Position numbers and translations under genes: made by a program
Part shown: in pieces, positions 33,831-42,071 of the stretch
How the letters are laid out: each line of letters opens with the position of its first letter
Numbering within the stretch: the stretch's first letter is position 1
Source: Pseudolysobacter sp964466115
GTDB lineage: Bacteria > Pseudomonadota > Gammaproteobacteria > Xanthomonadales > Rhodanobacteraceae
DNA: 64,000 nt
Assembly: GCA_964466115.1 (NCBI GenBank)
Contig: CAYXMH010000009.1
Span: 1-64,000, forward strand
Direction: 5' to 3'
The notes under the pieces: model-generated
Told to the model about the DNA's origin: nothing
Seen by the model: the letters and a program-made list of their open reading frames with translations, nothing else
Databases searched by the model: none

Positions 33831-35132
33831 ATGGCCGTGAACCGTGATCACCAAGCAAGCGAAGCCCAAGCGCTCGCGCAAGATGCGAACGACCCGCTGG
33901 CGGGATTTCGCGCGGAATTTTTAATTCCCCGCCACAACGATGGATCCGAGCAAATCTATTTGTGCGGCAATTCACTAGGCCTGCAGCCCTGCGCCGTTCG
34001 CGCGGCGTTATTGGATGAATTGACCGATTGGCAAAATCTTGCGGTCGAAGCGCATTTTCGCGGCAAGCACCCTTGGATGCCGTATCACGAATTTGTCCGC
34101 GAGCACTTAGCTGAGCTCGTTGGCGCGCAACCATCCGAAGTCGTCGCGATGAACTCGTTGACGGTGAATTTGCATTTGATGCTGGTCAGCTTTTACCGCC
34201 CGACCGCGCAGCGTTACGCCATCCTGATGGAAAAACGATCGTTTCCTTCCGACCGTTACGCCATCGAATCGCAGTTGCGCTTCCACGGGTACGACCCGGC
34301 AAACGCTCTGATCGAGTTGGAACCCGACGAACCCAACGGCACTGTCTCAATGACCGCGATCGAGCGCGCATTCGCCGAGCACGGATCGCGCATCGCACTG
34401 GCGTTAATGCCCGGCGTACAATATTTAACCGGCCAGGTATTTGATCTGCCTGCGGTCACAAAACTCGCGCATCGCAATGGCTGCATCGCCGGATTCGATC
34501 TTGCTCACGCCGCCGGCAATGTTCCCGTCAACCTGCACGACAGCGGCTGCGATTTCGCCGTTTGGTGCAGCTACAAATACCTGAACTCTGGGCCGGGCGC
34601 GGTGGCGGGCTGTTTCGTACATGAGCGCCACGCGCAAACGCAGCGTCCGCGCTTCGCCGGTTGGTGGGGCCACAATCAGGGCACTCGTTTTCAGATGGGG
34701 CCGGATTTTCATCCAACGCCCGGGGCGGATGGCTGGCAATTATCAAATCCCCCGATACTCGCATTGGCACCGCTGCGAGTGTCGCTGGAGATTTTTCATC
34801 GCGCGGGATTAACCCGGCTGCGTGAAAAATCGGTGTCTTTGACCAATTATCTTGCGTGGCTGATCACCACTGAGCTCGCAAATGTATTTGAAATTCTTAC
34901 GCCGAATGAACCGCAGCGACGTGGTTCTCAATTATCGCTGCGAGTAAAAGGTCCGCGCGAAAATGGCCGTGCGTTGTTCGCCTATTTGAATGACCAGGGC
35001 ATCATCGGTGATTGGCGTGAACCGGACGTTATTCGAGTTGCGCCAACGGCTTTATACAACCGCCATAGCGATTGCCTGCGTTTTGTGCGTGCAACCGCCC
35101 ATTGGCATCGTCAAGACGGAAATACACCATGA
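33831..35132 (+). CDS. kynU: Kynureninase
   Basis: PLP enzyme of 433 residues that cleaves kynurenine or 3-hydroxykynurenine to anthranilate or 3-hydroxyanthranilate plus alanine. The Schiff-base lysine is Lys249 (CSYKYLNSGPG), with Asp and His of the PLP site in GFDLAHAAGN. Family regions such as FLPRH-like LIPRHNDGSEQIYLCGNSLG and RFAGWWGH are obvious. Its stop overlaps the kmo start by 4 bases (ATGA). Because a monooxygenase follows, the physiological substrate is probably 3-hydroxykynurenine. Confidence 0.97.
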   Translation: MAVNRDHQASEAQALAQDANDPLAGFRAEFLIPRHNDGSEQIYLCGNSLGLQPCAVRAALLDELTDWQNLAVEAHFRGKHPWMPYHEFVREHLAELVGAQPSEVVAMNSLTVNLHLMLVSFYRPTAQRYAILMEKRSFPSDRYAIESQLRFHGYDPANALIELEPDEPNGTVSMTAIERAFAEHGSRIALALMPGVQYLTGQVFDLPAVTKLAHRNGCIAGFDLAHAAGNVPVNLHDSGCDFAVWCSYKYLNSGPGAVAGCFVHERHAQTQRPRFAGWWGHNQGTRFQMGPDFHPTPGADGWQLSNPPILALAPLRVSLEIFHRAGLTRLREKSVSLTNYLAWLITTELANVFEILTPNEPQRRGSQLSLRVKGPRENGRALFAYLNDQGIIGDWREPDVIRVAPTALYNRHSDCLRFVRATAHWHRQDGNTP

Positions 35133-36538
35133 AAAAAAATCCGCCCGTCACCATCATCGGCGCAGGCTTAGTGGGCGGACTGCTCGCTACTCTACTGGCT
35201 CAACGCGGGTTCCCCGTTACGGTATTTGAGCGCCGTTTCGATCCACGCTTGGCAAGCTACATTGGCGGGCGCTCCATCAATCTTGCGTTGGCCGAGCGCG
35301 GACTGCATGCCTTACGTCAAGCGGGACTCACCGACACGGTTATGCGCCTGGCCGTGATGATGCGCGGACGCATGGTGCATGGGCTCGATGGAACGACCGA
35401 ATTACTGCGCTATGGCCGTGATGACAGCGAAGTGATTTGGTCGATTAGCCGTGGCCGGCTCAATATGGCGTTGCTCGACGCCGCGCAAGCCGCTGGCGCC
35501 ACGATTCAGTTCGGACAATCGCTAACCGCGATCGATTTCGATACCCATTGCCTGCACTTTTTTAATGAGCACGATGGAGCGCGCAGCGAGCACTCTGCAG
35601 AAATCATTATCGGTGCAGATGGCGCGGGCTCTGCCACGCGTGCTGCCATCAATAAGGTATTGCCGCTGGGTGAACGTTTTGAGCCTTTAGGACACAGCTA
35701 TAAGGAACTTGAAATCCCCGCACTGCCCGATTTCCCCGCCGATTGCCTGCCTAAAGCGTTGTTGGACGCAAAAATGCGCGGTGAGAAATTTGCGATTGAG
35801 GCGAATGCGCTGCACATTTGGCCACGCGGTGGCTATATGTGCATTGCATTGCCCAACGCCGAAGGCAGTTTTACCGTTACTCTGTTTTTGCCCAACGAAG
35901 GCAATCCCAGCTTTGCTTCATTGGATAGCGAAAAAGCCGTCGCTCATTTTTTTATGGAGCAATTCGCTGACGCAGTGCCGATGATGCCGGATCTGTTAAC
36001 CGACTTTATGCAAAACCCCACTGGGGTCCTTGGAACGCTGCATTTGGATCATTGGCATCTGGACGGAAAAGCGTTGCTGGTTGGCGACGCGGCGCATGCG
36101 ATTGTGCCATTCCACGGCCAGGGCATGAATTGCGGATTTGAGGATGCGGTTGAGCTCGCCGACTTGCTTCAGTCAAACCTAAACGATATGTCCGCCGTGT
36201 TTGCCGAATTCGAGCGCCGCCGGCGTCCCAATGCCCAGGCCATCTCCCAAATGGCGCTGGAAAATTACGTGGAGATGCGCGATTCAGTGGCTGATCCCCA
36301 GTTCCTATTGCGCCGCGCCTTGGAGCGCACGCTGGCGCAACGCCATCCAGGGCATTTCATTCCACGCTATGCGATGGTGAGTTTTATGCGCATTCCTTAT
36401 GCCGATGCGATGGCGCGCGGGAGTTTGCAATTGGCGTTGTTGAACGAGCTTTGTCGCGACCATACGGCACTCGAACAAATCGACCTTGCGCGTGCCGATG
36501 CGCTGATTAAGACACTCCCGCCGCTGCCGCGCGAATAA
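35129..36538 (+). CDS. kmo: Kynurenine 3-monooxygenase
   Basis: FAD-dependent aromatic hydroxylase of 469 residues that uses NADPH and O2 to make 3-hydroxykynurenine. The FAD-binding GAGLVGGLLA motif is at the N-terminus, YIGGRSINLALAERGLHAL and the second FAD motif LLVGDAAHAIVPFHGQGMNCGFED follow. The ATG at 35129 overlaps the kynU stop; an earlier in-frame start lies inside kynU. A C-terminal helix may touch the membrane as in other KMOs. The genes for tryptophan dioxygenase, formamidase and 3-hydroxyanthranilate dioxygenase are not in the window. Confidence 0.96.
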   Translation: MKKNPPVTIIGAGLVGGLLATLLAQRGFPVTVFERRFDPRLASYIGGRSINLALAERGLHALRQAGLTDTVMRLAVMMRGRMVHGLDGTTELLRYGRDDSEVIWSISRGRLNMALLDAAQAAGATIQFGQSLTAIDFDTHCLHFFNEHDGARSEHSAEIIIGADGAGSATRAAINKVLPLGERFEPLGHSYKELEIPALPDFPADCLPKALLDAKMRGEKFAIEANALHIWPRGGYMCIALPNAEGSFTVTLFLPNEGNPSFASLDSEKAVAHFFMEQFADAVPMMPDLLTDFMQNPTGVLGTLHLDHWHLDGKALLVGDAAHAIVPFHGQGMNCGFEDAVELADLLQSNLNDMSAVFAEFERRRRPNAQAISQMALENYVEMRDSVADPQFLLRRALERTLAQRHPGHFIPRYAMVSFMRIPYADAMARGSLQLALLNELCRDHTALEQIDLARADALIKTLPPLPRE

Positions 36539-36583
36539 ACGACCCAGCCGCAAGTAGCGGAGTATTGTTGGCAGTTTACGAAA

Positions 36584-36690
36584 CCCGTTCATGCTGAGCT
36601 AAGTCGAAGCACCGAGGCATTTTCGTTCACCCTTCGACAGGCCTGCCCTGAGCAAAGTCGAAGGGCTCAGGGCGAACGGGCGGGCGAACG
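36584..36690. repeat. REP-like composite palindrome (family A)
   Basis: About 107 bp containing the same units as 26993-27045. It has CCCGTTCATGCTGAGC, CTTCGACAGG, CTGAGCAAAGTCGAAGG and GGGCTCAGGGCGAACGGG, partly in inverted order. It fills half of the gap between the convergent kmo and peptidase genes. It may form a long hairpin and slow convergent transcription. Confidence 0.75.
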
Positions 36691-36750
36691 GCGAAAGTTT
36701 TATTGCAAATTAACATCGCAAGCGGCGGGGAATTAATCCCAGTGGAGCGA

Positions 36751-39700
36751 TTAAAACGGACACGTCGTAGTCCCAGTAAGCCGCGCTATCGGTTGATTGA
36801 TATTCCAACTACCCGATAACGGCAATGCGAATTGAAAATTGGTCGATAACTGCCCGGTCAACGCATTGGCATAAGTGTGCGTTAAGGTGCCCACTGCCTG
36901 TCCCTGTATTGGGCTGTAATCGCACAGCGGACAAAATCCTCTCGCCTGCATCATCGTGATATTCGCCGTCGCGAACGGCTCAGCGGTGCCAATCAACCAA
37001 CGCCCCACTCCCAAATAATCGTATAGGTAAAATATCGCCACCTCCGCATTATTGATCGCAGCCACGCTGATGCCATAACCTGGCTGCGCGGGCGGGTACC
37101 ATTGGCCGGTAAAATCGGCAGGCGCCCCATTGACCAGCGGGCACGAAAGCGGCCCGATCGGCTGCATCGCCTCACTGCCCGACTGCCCGTCCAGATGCCA
37201 GGAATAAATCAACCGATCATCCGCCGTTGCGGTCAAGATCACATCGCCAACAATACCGGCGTCGTGCGTTTGTGCTCCGTCCCAGGTAATGCGATGCAAT
37301 GGGGATCCCCATACCGATTCGGTAGCGGTTGGCCGTACCGCCTGAGCCAAGTACCAAGCCGGTGTGCCATCTTCAAGATAGGTGTACCACGTAATAAAAC
37401 GTTGATCGCCACCGCTGCTTAAAAAAATGCCGTGGCCAGAACGCTGCGGGTTAAAATAATTGCCGGCTGTCAAGACCGGCGCCAGCGCGCCCGAATATTC
37501 CACTGTGGCGCTTAGGTTAAACGCCTGCTCGCTGCTACTTACGTTGACCGGAGAAATATACCAACGACCGCTGGTTAATCCGTTATCAGGCGTTAATGTG
37601 ATCGTGCCATTGCCGCCATGCAAAGCAACCGCTTGCGCCGCACTGCGCGGTGGGGCCGGATCAATTGCGGAATCCACCGATGCAGCCGCAAATGCGCTAC
37701 GCGCTGCATAAAGATCCAAATTTTGCGCATTGCTGGCACGCACCACCAAACGCGACACATTAAACGGCACGTCGATAAACGTGTGCGTGAGTACCGCACC
37801 GGGTAGTAATCGGAAATTCACTGCACGGCCGTCCGACTCTAACGCATAAGCCGGATCGGAGTTGCTCTGAAACTTCGTTAACGCAAACGGCACGATCGCG
37901 ATTTGGCCCGTAACCCCAGGGCGATTGTCGACCAGCGCCGCACCGTAGTAGCGTTGATTGGTGCTCAATACCGCACTACCCCAAGCCAGGCGCACGGGAA
38001 ATTCCGCTTGGGCAGCCACGTGGCCCGGCCCGGTCGCGGTTAACACCGCATCGGGTACCGAGGCACGCGGTGGATTCGCAATTGTGATTTGCCCGCTGTT
38101 CAACACCACCGAATAACTGGCAATGGTGGTTCCTCCCGACACTTGAACCAAAGCCCAGAATCGCGTTCCCGATTGTTGATAAGGGCGTGCATCAACGATG
38201 CAACGCGCAGGTGTGGTGCCTTGAAACCGACTATGGCAAAGAACTTCGGAGCTTTGCGGCGTTCCATCCCCATCGCTATCAAACCCAAGGTAGAGCTCCA
38301 CGCTTGGCGCACTGGCGTTTAGCACTTCGGCCATAATCAATCTTGGGAATTGATCAATCACGGAACCGGAATTACTGGATGAAAACTGCAATGGAATTAG
38401 TACAAAATTTGCGCCCGAACTCGGCAAATCAAAAGGATCATCCAGCGTTGGATCGCGGCTAAGCGTATAGCTAGTGCTATTCGCCGGTGTTAATAACGAA
38501 GTATTGAATGCCGCTTGCGGCAAACTGGCCAACCCAGACAATGTCACATCGGTAAACCCACGTGAATCCAAGGTGCCAATTTCCTGAAACGCCGGAGCCG
38601 GGCCTGGGTCGGAATAAACGGCAAGCGTCAATGCGGTATCGGAAGCCGTTTGACCGCCCGATATTTTGTGCAAAACCAGTCGTCCATTGACCCAAGATCC
38701 CGGCAACGCCGGCGCGCTGACATCCACCGCAATGGCCAATGCCTGCGAGGCGCCAGCGGTTAACGTAAATTGGGTTGGGGTCACTGCTATCGCGGCACCA
38801 TCGGTTGCATTGACCGTAACCTGCCAAGTGCCGCCACCGGACAAATCGGTTACGGTGCGGTTGAAGCTGCAATGTTGAAAACAATGCTCGTCCTCGATGC
38901 CAAACCGATTGATCTGGCGTGGATCGCCGCCACGCGCCGGATCCCGCGCACTGATCTCGCTATTGCTAAGCGGCAAATACAAGCCAGCCGTTACCGCACT
39001 AGCCGGCTGCGCGCGTCCCGACCCTGCATCCAGCGGCGTTGCCGGCGTCGTACCATCTTCTTTGCGCACACTGCCGCTCAACCCGGTTGTCATCAAAGCC
39101 GATTCCACTTGCGCCGGCGACCAATCACGATGAGCGGCGCGCAGCAAGGCCACAGCTCCTGCAATATGCGGGCTGGCCATTGATGTACCGGTCAACAAGG
39201 CCAAACCGGTGCCGGTTTGCGCCGCCGATAAAATGCTGCGCCCTGGTGCGGTTAAATCCGGTTTCAATACACCGCCGCTAAAGCCCACCGGTCCGCGTGA
39301 ACTGGAGGCATCGAGCACATCACCATTGATCGCATCCAAATTCGCACTAACCCCACTGATGCGCCCGCTGTGAGTCCCAGCTGAAGCCAGCCAAGTTTTC
39401 ATCGCAACGCCTTCGTTGTAACCAATGTGCACAGCCGGAAGATAATGATCGTCGCTGACGACACTTTCACCATTGCTGGCATCGTTGGCTAAAATCATGC
39501 CTCCGGCGCCGGCTTGACTGAGGTTATAGCCTTTAGCGACACGAGCTTGTACCCCGCGATCGCACACCACGATTTCGCCATGAAATGTACCAGGTGGCCA
39601 GGGATTGCTCGCGCCGGTTGGAGGAAAGTCTAGATCGCTACCAGTGCCACACAGTGGAAATCCGTAGTTCCCTGCGTACACGATATTTGCCGGACCAAAA

Positions 39701-40920
39701 CCGGCGGTATAACCTTGGCCCAACAAATTGCCGGGTGCGTTGCTGCCACCGGCAAGATCCAGCACCGAATTCACAAACACGCGATTGTGCGAGGCGTTCG
39801 CCACACCGATGATCCATGGCGCATTGGCTGGGCTGCCGACTGAACCCGCCTTGGGACCCTCATTGCCGGCCGCAGCCACAACGACGACGCCAGCGGCGCG
39901 CGCTAAGAAAAACGATTTAGTGTCACTGGTTCCCACATCATCCAAATCCCCAAACGGATCACGCGGATCAGAGCCAATCGAATAATTAATCACATCAACC
40001 CCATCGGCCACAGCGCGGTCAATCGCCGCAATCAACGCCGATCCCGGGCAATCGTCATTCAACGTACAGGCCTTGTAGGTGATCAAATTGGCATGCGGCG
40101 CGACCCCCGATACGGTCCGCGCCAAACTTACGGTATGACCAACCAAGGCATTGCTTTCGACATCGCCCGCCGCGATACCAGCGACATGGCTACCATGGCC
40201 CGTGGTATCCACACCATGCGAACCTTCGGTGGTGAAATCGTACATGCCGATCAATTTCGCATTGCAGCTTCCACCGGTTGCGCACAGTCCGTAAAAATGG
40301 CCGCGCGGATTCGTGATGAGATAGCCATCCGCACCACTAGCCGCGAAAGCCGGATGGCTTGGGTTGATGCCGGAATCGATGATGCCAACCACAATGCCTT
40401 CGCCTTTTGTGGCGCTAACGCTTGGAATTGCTCCACTCCAAAGCGCATCCGCGCCAATCCATTGCGGACCGGCATCGGTCAACATATGCGCGTGGCGTTC
40501 ACGGCGAATCGCGCGTATGCCCGGTAAATTCGCCAAGCGATCGGCTTCATCGGCACTAAGCTCCAACGCCACGGCATTGGCAACGTAATTGTAAACTTGA
40601 CGCGACCTGAGCTCTCGCCCCAATAGTTGCTGCGCGGCCTTCAGGATGCCATTGCGCTCATCCTCGTTACGACGTAAGTCAGCGCGGCTTTCGGCGGAGT
40701 CAAAATCGGGACGCGATTGCGCCAACGTTTTCGCGCTACCGCGAATAGCAGAGGATTGCATCGACATTCGTTGCAAAGACAGCTCAACCAATGGTGCGGC
40801 GGAAAAAGAAACCAAATACAGCGAACGCGTTTCGATATCGGCCACGTCCTGACTCGACGCAATCCCAAAACTTGCGACCAGAGTAAAGCCCAGCCAAGAA
40901 CACAAATTCCGCATCACCAT
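36751..40920 (-). CDS. Large secreted subtilisin-like peptidase with PA insert and C-terminal repeats
   Basis: A 1389-residue exported S8 peptidase. Signal peptide at 1-23, I9-like propeptide about 30-145, and catalytic domain from about 150 with Asp182 (GIIDSG), His242 (TTGHGSHVAGIAAG), Asn353 (AAGNEG) and Ser580 (GTSMASPHIAGAVALL). A protease-associated (PA) domain is inserted between Asn353 and Ser580 (about 390-525). A CxxxC-led beta domain follows (about 680-800), then more beta-rich modules, and finally two copies of an about 95-residue unit (YFNPQRSGHGIFL... and WYPPAQPGYGISV...). The start has AAGGAG 8 bases upstream. It probably degrades extracellular protein. Confidence 0.93.
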   Translation of the reverse strand: MVMRNLCSWLGFTLVASFGIASSQDVADIETRSLYLVSFSAAPLVELSLQRMSMQSSAIRGSAKTLAQSRPDFDSAESRADLRRNEDERNGILKAAQQLLGRELRSRQVYNYVANAVALELSADEADRLANLPGIRAIRRERHAHMLTDAGPQWIGADALWSGAIPSVSATKGEGIVVGIIDSGINPSHPAFAASGADGYLITNPRGHFYGLCATGGSCNAKLIGMYDFTTEGSHGVDTTGHGSHVAGIAAGDVESNALVGHTVSLARTVSGVAPHANLITYKACTLNDDCPGSALIAAIDRAVADGVDVINYSIGSDPRDPFGDLDDVGTSDTKSFFLARAAGVVVVAAAGNEGPKAGSVGSPANAPWIIGVANASHNRVFVNSVLDLAGGSNAPGNLLGQGYTAGFGPANIVYAGNYGFPLCGTGSDLDFPPTGASNPWPPGTFHGEIVVCDRGVQARVAKGYNLSQAGAGGMILANDASNGESVVSDDHYLPAVHIGYNEGVAMKTWLASAGTHSGRISGVSANLDAINGDVLDASSSRGPVGFSGGVLKPDLTAPGRSILSAAQTGTGLALLTGTSMASPHIAGAVALLRAAHRDWSPAQVESALMTTGLSGSVRKEDGTTPATPLDAGSGRAQPASAVTAGLYLPLSNSEISARDPARGGDPRQINRFGIEDEHCFQHCSFNRTVTDLSGGGTWQVTVNATDGAAIAVTPTQFTLTAGASQALAIAVDVSAPALPGSWVNGRLVLHKISGGQTASDTALTLAVYSDPGPAPAFQEIGTLDSRGFTDVTLSGLASLPQAAFNTSLLTPANSTSYTLSRDPTLDDPFDLPSSGANFVLIPLQFSSSNSGSVIDQFPRLIMAEVLNASAPSVELYLGFDSDGDGTPQSSEVLCHSRFQGTTPARCIVDARPYQQSGTRFWALVQVSGGTTIASYSVVLNSGQITIANPPRASVPDAVLTATGPGHVAAQAEFPVRLAWGSAVLSTNQRYYGAALVDNRPGVTGQIAIVPFALTKFQSNSDPAYALESDGRAVNFRLLPGAVLTHTFIDVPFNVSRLVVRASNAQNLDLYAARSAFAAASVDSAIDPAPPRSAAQAVALHGGNGTITLTPDNGLTSGRWYISPVNVSSSEQAFNLSATVEYSGALAPVLTAGNYFNPQRSGHGIFLSSGGDQRFITWYTYLEDGTPAWYLAQAVRPTATESVWGSPLHRITWDGAQTHDAGIVGDVILTATADDRLIYSWHLDGQSGSEAMQPIGPLSCPLVNGAPADFTGQWYPPAQPGYGISVAAINNAEVAIFYLYDYLGVGRWLIGTAEPFATANITMMQARGFCPLCDYSPIQGQAVGTLTHTYANALTGQLSTNFQFALPLSGSWNINQPIARLTGTTTCPF

Positions 40921-41165
40921 CGCTTACTCTCCTTAAGTGTCGCACGCTCACTTTGCCAGTGTACTCTGGCATGCATATCGTTTGCAGCCTTGCGGCTCTA
41001 GAACCCGACAATGGCACCAAATCGTACAAGCAGGTAGCATGTCCATCCGATTCGTTCGATCCGCTTTATGCGTTCCCATTTAATAGCATTTTGCGATTTT
41101 TCCGGAAACCCACTAGTAAGATAAATAAATAACGCATCATCATGAATATTCATCACCTCTTATTT
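40921..41165. other. Intergenic region upstream of the large peptidase and ccmA
   Basis: This divergent gap must hold the promoter of the large peptidase on the minus strand. It is AT-rich toward 41040-41160 and includes GTAAGATAAATAAATAA and a short ATGAATATTCAT palindrome near 41142-41153. No gene, RNA or clear promoter hexamers could be assigned. A palindromic repeat element begins at 41166. Confidence 0.5.
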
Positions 41166-41303
41166 CACTCCCCTTTGATGGGGGAGTCAGCGCGCATAGC
41201 GCACTGGTGGGGGTGGCTGCGATATCACCGCTTACGGAGCACATAATGACAACGCTCCGAACCCACCCCCATCCCAACCTTCCCCCCTCAAGGGGGAAGG
41301 AGC
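41166..41303. repeat. Palindromic repeat element (family B) containing the ccmA start
   Basis: Two hairpin-bearing ends face each other. The left end has CTCCCCTTTGATGGGGGAG (41168-41187) then TGGTGGGGGTGG; the right end has CCCACCCCCATCC then TTCCCCCCTCAAGGGGGAA (41280-41299). The G-rich and C-rich inner segments are complementary, so the whole is MITE-like, about 138 bp. The ccmA ribosome-binding site and ATG (41246) lie between the ends, and the right end is translated as the ccmA N-terminus. Confidence 0.6.
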
Positions 41304-41992
41304 ACGCAGACGTACAAACTGAAGAACCCTCAACTTCATCTACTGCATTGTTAGAAGCCCGGGCGTTGTGCTTTAGTCGCAACGAAGAACCGATTTTCGG
41401 CCCGATCGATATCCGCCTTGCTGCTGGCGAAATCGTATTAATCGAGGGCGATAACGGCAGCGGCAAAACCACGCTGTTAAAAGTACTATCCGGTTTGCTC
41501 CCGCCAAGCTCCGGTGATATCCGATTGCATGGCCAGCCGCTCACGTTGGCGAAACTGTCACACCAAGTCGCCCTGCTCGGGCATCTGCTGGGATTAAAGC
41601 TGGAATTATCGGCGCTTGAGAATTTGAAATTTGCGCTCGATATCGGCGGATTGCGACCTGGCATCGCACCGAATCTCGCACTGGCCAGTGTCGGGCTGCA
41701 AGGCTATGGCGATTTACCGGTGCGCAATTTATCTGCCGGTCAACGCAAACGTGTAGCTTTAGCGCGCTTGCTATTGGTGCCGGCCGCATTGTGGTTGCTA
41801 GATGAGCCGTACGCCAATCTCGATCGCGAAGGCATCGCCTTGGTCAATTCATTACTCGACGATCACGCCCGACGTGGTGGTGCGGCGTTGTTAACTTCGC
41901 ATGGGGCGTATGCATTAACGCCTGGAACGCCGCGTCGGATTGAGTTAAATCGCCAGCGGCAAAGCCAGGGCGATTCATTGATGAGGGGCTGA
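41246..41992 (+). CDS. ccmA: Cytochrome c maturation ABC transporter ATPase CcmA
   Basis: ATPase subunit of the CcmABCD complex, which releases heme-loaded CcmE in cytochrome c maturation. At 248 residues it is longer than usual because the first about 30 residues (reading HPHPNLPPSRGKEH) are encoded by a repeat element; the normal domain begins near ALLEARALCFSRNEEPIF. Walker A is GDNGSGKTTLL, the signature LSAGQRKRVALARLL, and Walker B LWLLDEPYANLD, all intact. An ACGGAG site precedes the ATG at 41246. In most genomes ccmB follows directly; here ccmB starts 3.1 kb downstream, so co-transcription with it is doubtful. Confidence 0.93.
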   Translation: MTTLRTHPHPNLPPSRGKEHADVQTEEPSTSSTALLEARALCFSRNEEPIFGPIDIRLAAGEIVLIEGDNGSGKTTLLKVLSGLLPPSSGDIRLHGQPLTLAKLSHQVALLGHLLGLKLELSALENLKFALDIGGLRPGIAPNLALASVGLQGYGDLPVRNLSAGQRKRVALARLLLVPAALWLLDEPYANLDREGIALVNSLLDDHARRGGAALLTSHGAYALTPGTPRRIELNRQRQSQGDSLMRG

Positions 41993-42014
41993 GCGCAAGC
42001 GCCCAACCCCTCAT
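41981..42014 (+). terminator. Hairpin overlapping the end of ccmA
   Basis: ATGAGGGG (41981-41988) pairs with CCCCTCAT (42007-42014), with further inner pairing (GCGC around AA). It overlaps the last codons and stop of ccmA. There is no T-run, so it may be a Rho-dependent or weak terminator; it would separate ccmA from the following genes. Confidence 0.45.
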
Positions 42015-42071
42015 CGGGTTTGCCAAATTACCTTGGCACTTGCGATTGGAGTATTTAGCATTCCCTCTGAA

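Noticed and set aside
36584..36690. CRISPR-like repeat array
   Set aside because: The units are palindromic, irregular in order and lack unique spacers of constant length; this is a REP-type element. No CRISPR array or cas gene was seen anywhere in the window.
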